DNA of 64,000 bases from Chondrus crispus (Eukaryota; Rhodophyta; Florideophyceae; Gigartinales; Gigartinaceae), in assembly GCF_000350225.1 (NCBI RefSeq), contig NW_005179031.1, forward strand, positions 147,155-211,154, read 5' to 3'. Both the position numbers and the translations under genes were made by a program. Of this stretch, positions 56,196 through 64,000 are shown piece by piece. The notes beneath the pieces were generated by a model that worked only from the letters and a program-made list of their open reading frames with translations, was not told the origin of the DNA and did not search any database. How positions within the stretch are numbered: the first letter of the stretch is position 1; the number at the start of each line of letters is the position of its first letter.

Positions 56196-58661
56196 CTACG
56201 CGTCCTCCCTGTCTTCCCCCGTGAGTTGGAGATCTTCCTCCTCCTCAGCGACCAGCTTCTCCGCCTTGTCGACCCCCTCGTCCACCAGGTTGACCGGCGT
56301 GGTTTGACATGAGGGATTTCCTCGCCACACCGGTCCCTGTGGACGACTGAATGGAGACCCAGGGCGGAGCCCCTGTCGGGTGCGTAACTTTTGATAGTTC
56401 GCTTCCCTCGCTGCTAGGAGCTGGGCTCGCAGCGAGGCGTCCGCGACAATAGGGCAGCTTTCCTGTCGGTGAGTGGGGTCCGGACAGAACCGGCACGGAG
56501 GCGGTCCCCACCTTGCGCGTTGGTCCCCGCTTCCGTAGCGGCGGCCATAACCGGCTACCGTGGACGTTGGGGCTACAGCCCCTCCCACTGACGGTACCGG
56601 AGAAGGTTGGAAACTTGTTGGCGGCGAGCTCACGGTACTTGCGTGTACTGTGGGGCTCGTCACCGCCAATATTCCTTCTGCGTTGGGTGAGGCGCCTGTA
56701 TAGGCGGCCTCCGACGAGGACTCGACGGATAACACCGGAGTCTTTCTTGCCGAGCGGTTAAAGGCAATCTTGCCTGTAGCGTCACGGGACGCGACGTTCG
56801 ATGGCAATAAGTGCCGCCTTGCCGAACGGTGTGTCTCCCCGATGGCTTGTGCGTACCTAGCGACCGCCTGGTAGTCTACCGTGGCGTGTGTCGCTAGATA
56901 ATTCCGCACTTGCGCGCACGTCGCTGGGAGCAATCCCTCGACGTACAGCGACTTGAGCCGACGGTCTGAGAAGACAGTACCGCATCGGAGGGCCTTGTCC
57001 CACAGCTGATTGCTGTAGGCTTCTTCCGTCATGTTAGAACTCTGACGGAAGGAAACCACTTCGGTGTAGGCCTCGGCGATAGTTTCGTCGGTAGCGTAGG
57101 TCCGTAAAAGGAAATTGACTACCTCCTCGTAACTCTCGAGCATGTCGCGTTGCTCGGCGTCCACCGCCATGGTATTACCCATAAGGCGGGACTGCAGTAG
57201 AGCATGCGCCTGTCCGGTTAAGTAGAATTGGAAGCACTATACGGCAGCTCCCTGGCTTACCCACCCCATTATGGTCGCAAGCCTCTTAAACCGGGCAAGG
57301 AAGCCCAATACCGCTATCGGATCTTGTCCACTGAACGTGTGAGATTTCATCTGCACGTCCAGCTTCTTGCGGATACGGCTGATATGCCGCGCGACCTCGG
57401 AATTATACCGGGCGCTGCGACGTTCCAACCGGTAGGTCTTGCAATTAACCGCTTTGGTGAATAAATCATTAAGCGGTTTAATCACATCGACCTTCTTGGT
57501 GGTGGCTGACCGTTCGGTAGTCCGACGACTTCTACCCGGTCGGCGCCCCTGGTCGTGCGGCTCGGGGTCTGTACTGTAGCCCTCTGAGCCCGACCACTTG
57601 CGTCGGTGGCTACGGTCTCGCCGGCTGCCCGGGTGGCGCCGACCTTCGTCGCTGGACGAATCAGGCGAGCTTCCGTCGGACGGAAAATCACCTCCTCGAC
57701 GACGGGCTCCAGCCCGAGACCTATAGCGACGGTAATCTTGCCGGACAGCTTTTCTGTCACCGTACGGTTCTTCTTCGGAGTACTCCTCCTCTTCCTCCGG
57801 TAATGGCCCGCGCCTTGTGCGTCGGGACTTGGGACCGTAACGGAAAGACGAGCGATTTTCTGTCTCGCCATACCTCGTCAGATTTTCTGTCTCATGGCGA
57901 GGGTGTCTTCCGTATCGGTCATAGGTCGCGGGGTCCTTATCTGTCGGACCCCGTGTAACACCCTGAAGTTCGGGCAGGTATATAGGTGGGTCCTCCGGGT
58001 GAGGGCCCGCCTCCGGGTGAGGGGCCATATATACCTGTGTCGGTCTTGTATCTCCCGTTCCGGTTCTTATTAATTTGAGAGGTGCCGTAGCGGTTGTAGG
58101 AGGTTGAGGTGCCTCAGCTACAGTACCGTTCGGATTGAAGTTGGCGAGGCGAGCCTCGACAGCTATGTTAATAGCTGTCTGGAGGCTCAGCCCCGACGGT
58201 GTAAGATGATCTCCAGGGTCGAGTGCCTCTCGGAGCTCACGTTCTACGAGGGCACCCACGACGTCGTCGATGACGGGCGTGACGACGGCCCGGACTTGTT
58301 CGTCAACAAGCGGCGGAACCGTTCGGTTAATCGCATCCTAGACGTGGCGAGGAACCTCTTTAACGACAGCTTCCTCCAGCCACGTCTGCATGCGCGGCCA
58401 GAGGGTATTTAATGCCCACTGGGAGCAGTGTTCGGTACCCGCTCGACCAGCGAGGGCCGGGACGGCCCCAGGGGCCGTCACCTCTGTATTGGTTAGGTTC
58501 TGCCCTGTACCGGCTGTCACCCGTAGCAGTGACTCCAGGTTTTCGACACGGGGGCGCACGGACCCGGGTGGTCCGCTGCGTGTACTCGACCGGGCTGAGC
58601 CGGAGCGAGTACTGCCCCGTCCCGAACCGCAGTCTTCCGCAGGGGTTCCGGTCGGATTCAT
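56196..58661 (-). pseudogene. gag: Element E gag (two in-frame stops)
   Basis: From ATG 58661 (MNPTGTPAEDCGSGRG), about 130 bp inside the LTR, to the stop at 56196, about 820 codons. In-frame TAG codons lie at 58338-58340 and 57237-57239. The middle has an Arg/Ser-rich stretch, then KKVDVIKPLNDLFTKAVNCKTYRLE and FSGQDPIAVLGFLARF, similar in layout to element D's gag. The zinc knuckle C-RF-C-PDPT-H-RQES-C is near 56495-56450. The tail is acidic and Glu-rich. Gag and protease lie in different frames (-1), as in the other elements here. Confidence 0.8.
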
Positions 58662-58773
58662 CTGGAAAGTGCTTGAACCGGGGTTTGATACGTGTTTTTC
58701 AACTTGTCCACGTACCGAATCGGATGTCTTCTTTCCTGAGCTCGACGGTGAGGGTCTAGAAACCCCAGGCGGC

Positions 58774-58790
58774 CCTCCACGAGAGTACCA
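58774..58790 (-). other. Element E primer-binding site candidate
   Basis: TGGTACTCTCGTGGAGG on the - strand, four bases (TTTT) from the LTR. It starts with TGG as expected; the tRNA is not identified. It differs from the site in A, B and C. Confidence 0.5.
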
Positions 58791-58794
58791 AAAA

Positions 58795-59396
58795 TGTGGT
58801 ACAACCGTAGGGACGCTAAACCGTAAACGGAAAAGGACAGGCTGTACCTAAAAATGAGGGAGCCTGGGGGACCGCTACACTGGAGTCTCAGGTAGAATAA
58901 TCCGGAACGGTAGGAAGCACTGGACAAGGGAGGTACACCGCACTGGACACGCGCAGTCGTACTGGGGTGTAGAGCAGTACGACCGGTGGCGAGCTGGAAA
59001 CCTGAGGGACTTACTTAACCGTACGGTAAAAGGACTAGGGTAGGAAGTAAGGGGAGGCGTGCTTGCCTCGGTTTACCTCCAGCCCGGTGCCTCCCTATCT
59101 TATACCCCCTAGTAGGGCGGTGGCACCGGACGGACTACAGTAGCTGTACATACTGTAGCCAGCTTACTGTAGCTTACGGTAACTAAAAATGACTACTGTA
59201 CTAACCCACCGATCGGTCGCGCCCCACGTGTACACCTGCAGTAGCCGGTGCCACTAACTACACGTGGACTCCCATGTGGCCACATCTACACGTGCTGGCC
59301 ACGTATGCACCGTATCGGTTAACATCTTACTACTGTACTTGGCGAGGCCTCTGGCGCCCACCTAGTACAGTAGCGCCACTTGGCAATTGTACCACA
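58795..59396 (-). repeat. Element E 5' LTR
   Basis: 602 bp with inverted termini TGTGGTACAA and TTGTACCACA. It is rich in CTACAGTAG / TACTGTAG copies (about 59137-59172) and CACGTG motifs. Its high-coordinate edge falls in the integrase of copia element F. Its low edge borders the E primer site and gag. The matching 3' LTR is absent. Confidence 0.85.
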
Positions 59397-59969
59397 ACCG
59401 CACCGATTGGGCAAAATACTTACAGCACTCAAGCAAAGGAATGCATGCAAGCCCAAGCTGTTACACACGGACAACGCTAAAGAATATATATCCGAATATG
59501 CGAACAGAATGTATCGCTCACAAAATGTAATGCACAGCACTACAGTGCCGCACACACCCCAACAGAACGGCATACCAGAAAGGATCATCGGAACCCTGAT
59601 CAATTCTGCAAGAGCAGCGCTGCACCACAGTGGTCTACCCAAAACTCACTGGGAAGACGCCGTCAGAGACGCAGCGTTCAAGTATAATAAGATACTACAC
59701 CACTCCACCAACTCCCTGCCATACACAACGTGGACCAACACCACCCCCAGAGTCCCTCAATTTCTCCTATTCGGGCAACTAGGGACAATCCCCGAACTGG
59801 CTAACAGGAAATAAATATCCAAACTCGCCTCAAGAGCCACCCCCGCGAGATACTTACATGCGATAGATGAGCACCACATCATGGTACTCGAAACAAAAAC
59901 CAACAAGCCTCGAAGAGTGCGCTGTGTCAACTTCCAACCCTACCACAGAGTCACTGACCCGGCAGCGTC
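59397..59969 (+). pseudogene. copia element F integrase, 5'-truncated by element E
   Basis: The frame opens at the E LTR border with LGKILTALKQRNACKPKLLHTDNAKEY. HTDN holds the second catalytic Asp of a Ty1/copia integrase core, and the third acidic residue is in NGIPERIIGTL about 35 residues on. It continues with the copia-type stretch WEDAVRDAAFKYNKILHH. An in-frame TAA at 59812-59814 is followed in the same frame by LHAIDEHHIMVLETKTNKPRRVR, the usual end of this region. The part before 59397 (gag, protease, start of integrase) is not in the window. Confidence 0.85.
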
Positions 59970-61685
59970 ATGCACACACGCGAAGAAGGCGGTTACACCA
60001 CACCGCACACCCACACGAGTGGTACGCACAACACCAGCCCGGCTAGCACAACCCAAGCCAAAAAATATCCCGACGCAGCCGAGTGGGAAAAGGCATACAA
60101 CGAGGAATTGGAAAATCTCGACTTAATGAACGTTGTACAGTGGACACCAGATGCCAACCTCCCCAAAAAAGGAAAACTCATACCTCTAAAAATGGGATAC
60201 CGATACAAGAGGAATAGCGCAGGAGAAATAGCATCGAGAAAAGCGCGCTGCTCAGCACGCGGAGACAAGATGGTTCCACACAAGCACTTTGACCATGCCA
60301 AAACGACAACTTATATGGCGGATAAAACAAGTTTAAGGACACTGTTCGGCATAGCAGCAACACACCGCATGCACATAGAGCACATCGATATCAAGTCAGC
60401 ATATCTACATGAGAAATTCGCACACAACGGCAGCGAAATAGTGAACGTGAAACAACCACCCGGTTTCAACGGCACATACAAGCACCCATGCGAAGGAGGC
60501 AAGTTGAACATGAACATCTATGGGACGCCCTCTGCAGGACACACCCACCTGACAGCAGTATCCGCCCTACTACGCAAAAGCAAGTTCCAACAAAGCGAAG
60601 CTGACCTCTGCCTTTGGTCAAAAAAAATTGGAAAGGACCTCATCATGGCCGCAGTAAGCATGGATGATTTTACTGTAGTCGCGTCAAAAGCTGAGCTCAA
60701 GGAGGAGTTCGCAAAAGCATTAGCCAAAGCGTACAAAATCAAGCGTCTAGGAGAGCACAAAACATTCCTAGGATGGACTGTACAGCGAAACACAAATGGA
60801 GACATCCACGTCTCCCAGCCTAATGCAATCAACTACATAGTTGAACAAGCAGACATGGCACAGTGCAACGGCAAGGAAACTACGTACTGCGACGGAGTAA
60901 TGCTTCACAAGCCAACAAATACCGATGAGATCCAAATGGAAACCCTCAAAAAATACCAACAATTAATTGTGGACCTCCGATATGTCCCCGACGCCACCCG
61001 CCCTGACATATATTTCCTGACAAACCGACTCGCCGTCGCGGCCAACAAGCCTACACAGAGGCATTGGAGCGCGTTAATGCGACTGATTAGGTACCTAAAA
61101 CGTACCCCCCCGACAGGCCTCACCTTCCGAGCTGGCACGTCCACCAGCAAAGAGTCGACACAGGACCTCCTCATCTCCTATGCAGACGCGGATTTCGCAG
61201 CGGACATAATGGACAGAAAGTCCATCTCAGGGACCCTACACACCTACAACGGAACACCGATCTGTTGGGGATCCCTCAAGCAAAACATCACTGCTCTGTC
61301 CACCTGCGAGGCTGAGTACATAGCCGCAACAGCAGCCGCTCAACAAACAACATAGATCCGACGCATGCTCAAGGACATCCACATGCTGTCGACCAAGCCG
61401 ACACCCCTGAGGATTGACAATCAGTCAGCAATCCACGTCGCGAACAGCACAGGACCGACAAAGCGGCGAAAATTCATAGACTTGCGACACCACTATCTGA
61501 CGCACCAGTCACAAAAGGGAACAATCACCCTCGCCCATGTTCCCACCGACGAGCAACTGGTGGACATCCTCACAAAACCCTTCCGTTGCCAAGCATACAC
61601 GCGCCTCCTACCCAAGCTGCAACTCACAATCCAGCAGACTGCAGACGTCAAGACCGCTCCGCCGTCGACAGGGGGAGTGTCATGA
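59970..61685 (+). pseudogene. copia element F reverse transcriptase and RNase H (one nonsense codon)
   Basis: After a frame change near 59970 the reading gives EWEKAYNEELENLDLMNVVQW, the start of copia RT, then HIDIKSAYLHEKF, a YGTPSAG motif, and a catalytic box SMDDF (about 60657) in place of the usual Y-x-DD. RNase H has SYADADFAADIMDRKSISG, ALSTCEAEYIAA and the terminal IDNQSAIHVANS...HVPTDEQLVDILTKPF. A TAG at 61353-61355 interrupts the last part. Order integrase then RT identifies Ty1/copia. The frame ends as it enters the 3' LTR. Confidence 0.9.
61670..61677 (+). other. copia element F polypurine tract
   Basis: AGGGGGAG immediately before the TGTCATGAG LTR start, within the last RNase H codons. 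Confidence 0.75.
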
Positions 61686-61771
61686 GAGCCATAAAAACAA
61701 GTGTCGACGCCGCACCAGCATGCCGCCGCAGTCATGAGAGCCATACGTGCACACGTAGCACACGCATGACA
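61678..61771 (+). repeat. copia element F 3' LTR (start firm, end tentative)
   Basis: Starts TGTCATGAG after the PPT. If it ends at CATGACA (61765-61771) the LTR is only 94 bp, with perfect 7-bp inverted ends. A 15-base segment GTCATGAGAGCCATA occurs twice inside (61679, 61731). A longer LTR running to about 62190, which would include the TTATAAGG box near 61823, cannot be excluded because no 5' LTR is present for comparison. Confidence 0.5.
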
Positions 61772-62819
61772 GCGCAATTAGATCATCTTTATTCACCGCC
61801 GTCTCACTGATCCCTCCCATTCCCTTATAAGGTAGAGACTCGATAGGCATCAGTAAACGGACGGCATCGATCTTGCACCACATTGCCAGCACGAAGGAGG
61901 TGGGGCAGAAAGGAGGAGGGGAACGGCAGCGAAACAGTGTCTGCACGTCGTGAAGAGTACCCAAGGGTACTGTACATAGAAGGCCAAGTTTATGGTAAAC
62001 TTGAATTTTATGGTCTCGTTTGCCTTTTTTCTTCTCACACGTGTGCACCTGTGCGACCTGTGCACGTGTATCAATATCCTCTCAACTTTGAGACTCGCGC
62101 CCTGCCTTGAGCCGGTCGGCAACGCTTGCTCTAATCAACACACCCTTGATTTCACCAATACAACTACCTCTACATCTTTTCTCGCACGCGACTGACGCAT
62201 CTGATGGCCAGGTGCCTGCACATTATTGCTCAAGATATTATAGTGAGCACAAGAGTTCATTTGACTGCTGAGAGACAGCGATATCCCTTCACTCGTCAGT
62301 TAACCTCCATGTTGAATCCGTGGGCACCAAACTCACGTGGGTCATTGGGTCACAATATCTTCTGCGTGCCGGGAGGGAGCGAGGTGGCGCCTCTGTCGCT
62401 TCTGTCTGAATACTTGACGTTGCTGTGATTGTTTCTCAGTCGTCCGTCTGCGTAGAGGACAAGCCTTTGCCATGGAACACTTATTACACGTCAAGTCTGC
62501 TTGCATCCCTCTAGAGTTGTTTACTGAGTGTTGAAAGGGAAGCAGGTCGATACTTCATACTGACGCATACATGGACTGCAACGTCCATCAAGCAGGCTTC
62601 TCACGAATTCATAACGAAACAAAAACCCTCCCCACTAGAGTACCACCGCGCACAGTTGCATCGCAGTACTAATGTCTCGGGCACCAAGCGTCCATCGCTT
62701 TCCGAATTTACACCATTAGTTTCATGATAGCAAACAGATGACCCACCCTTGCTACTGCGACCCCGTGATCGTGGTCTATCTGCAAGTCTCCTGGATTGTC
62801 CAACTGTGCCAAGACAGCC
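61772..62819. other. flank right of copia element, no supportable gene
   Basis: Lower-GC sequence with only short ORFs on both strands. A TATA-like TTATAAGG lies near 61823. CACGTGTGCACCTGTGCGACCTGTGCACGTG near 62038-62068 holds overlapping CACGTG-type half-sites. It may be partly copia LTR. Confidence 0.4.
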
Positions 62820-63101
62820 TCAGACCCATCCTCTCGCCTTTGTACAATTCCTCCCTTCCTTGAAATTATTTGTGCTGCTCGTCCTGCGCGAGAAGCAGTA
62901 CCCATGTCTTCCGTCCTCAGGAAACCGACTCTTGATTTCCCCGAAATCCTCTACCCTCCCGATATAAAGTGTGATCCCTCTCTCCACGTCCCACACCCTC
63001 ACACTCTTGTCATACGATCCAGATACCACACGTCTTCCGTCCCTACTACTCGCCGTAGGTTGTGGGCAAAAAGACGGTCAAAAAGTCTGTCTTGGTGTGA
63101 A
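62820..63101 (-). pseudogene. WD40-repeat fragment
   Basis: On the - strand the frame reads SSRDGRRVVSGSYDKSVRVWDVERG (about 63050-62975), a typical second half of a WD40 blade: DGRRVVSGS, then the structural Asp, then VRVWD. Only one blade is clear. Upstream and downstream residues of the open frame do not continue the repeat pattern, so this is either one exon of a split gene or a decayed fragment. It is the only non-transposon protein motif I find in the window. Confidence 0.45.
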
Positions 63102-64000
63102 CAAACGGGAAAGCTGAGGTCTCTTGTATTGTCGTGGTTGTTCTCTGAACTTTGACTTGAACCTCTTACCCGGCATACTTATAGTACTATAGCAGCTTTT
63201 CAAAACCTACCAAACACACAAGCTACTTCCCTAGGTATGATGTAGAAAGCACGGTAGGAGAAGCACAAATCCTACACATAGAAAACGCGTGAGATGGTGA
63301 GTTGTCTCACTATCTCTTCAAACAGGCAGGCTCTGCAGCAAAGAGGATTGTTCCTAGCTCAGCCGATGTTTCGTTTCGGGTGAATGTGGACAGTTGTATA
63401 AATGCAAACAAAAAAAGGGTCGATGAACAGATGTGGAGAGACTGGGTGCGATCCGATAGTCACCGCCCCTCGCTTCGGGATGACCGGGATGACAACTCCG
63501 ATACGGTGCCCCCTTGTCCTCGTGCATATGGCAAGCCAGTCACACGCAGGCGTGAACGGGGAAGGCGTGGGCACCGAAGCAGCGAGACGACGACGTACCC
63601 TCGACCTCATGGCTGTTGTCATGAGCCCTCCTTCCAGTGCGACGTGCATGTGAGGTGCGGCATGATGAGGGCAGCAAAAAAAGGAGGTGGGTGATGCTCT
63701 CGGGGCGGCAAACGGCGGGACGGGGACTGCGAGAGGTGTGCACAGCTGGGCGCCGTAACTTTCTCGGCGGATAGGTACAAGCCCGTTTGATATGCAACGG
63801 GCAACGGGGTGGACGAGGGGGGACAGTTAGAATCGGAGTTCAGTTGCATCTGGGGGCCATCCTGTCTCGCCTTGTCCAATCATGTTGCAGGAAACGGGGA
63901 ATGAACAAATGAGGTTGACGCTGCCAGAAACCGGCGCTTGAACGAGACGCTATTGGACGACCGCTGGTTGTACAGTTGAAATGTGGCAATAAACACTCTG
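63102..64000. other. right end of window, no supportable gene
   Basis: Short ORFs on both strands (up to 130 codons) overlap each other and resemble nothing I know. No repeats shared with the retroelements are visible. Confidence 0.4.

Overview
This is eukaryotic nuclear DNA made almost entirely of nested LTR retrotransposons. I see no bacterial signals: no operons, ribosome-binding sites or tRNA/rRNA genes. The organism cannot be fixed from the sequence. GC-rich, chromodomain-bearing Ty3/gypsy elements, a copia element and one WD40-like fragment would fit an alga (a red alga is my guess) or another protist. One 400-base run of N shows this is a scaffold. Layout, left to right: the tail of an LTR (1-308) sits in an old retroelement fragment (309-1220, continuing after 14927). 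Element A fills 1221-14927 (+ strand, TSD CCTCC). Element D lies on the - strand: candidate antisense ORF 15658-16935, pol 20594-24746, gag 24830-26391 and 39443-39906. Element B (26392-39442, - strand, TSD CCGTC) is inserted in D's gag. Element C (39907-55152, - strand) follows and has unmatched flanks. Inside C's gag an LTR insertion H (52893-54183, TSD GTCCG) contains a second, oppositely oriented LTR and the N gap. Element E (gag, protease and 5' LTR, 55153-59396, - strand) is cut by C. A copia element F (59397 to about 61771, + strand) is cut by E. From about 61.8 kb the sequence looks like low-copy DNA with one WD40-like fragment. The main result concerns A, B and C, three 13-15 kb members of one chromovirus-like Ty3/gypsy family. 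Each reads LTR, gag (CCHC knuckle), a probable -1 frameshift, pol (protease, RT, RNase H, integrase, chromodomain), a polypurine tract, 1.7-2.5 kb of non-coding DNA, an 760-890-codon ORF on the opposite strand (here called aORF), a second polypurine tract, and LTR. The aORF must be expressed from the 3' LTR, antisense to gag-pol. It resembles nothing I recognise. It is intact in B and C and has one stop in A, yet its protein sequence differs far more between copies than Pol does. The PPT-bearing segment is present both right after pol and before the 3' LTR, as if the aORF module had been captured between duplicated ends. D carries an unrelated ORF in the same antisense position. The LTRs of A, B, C and H keep an ordered set of hairpins whose arms change in compensating ways.
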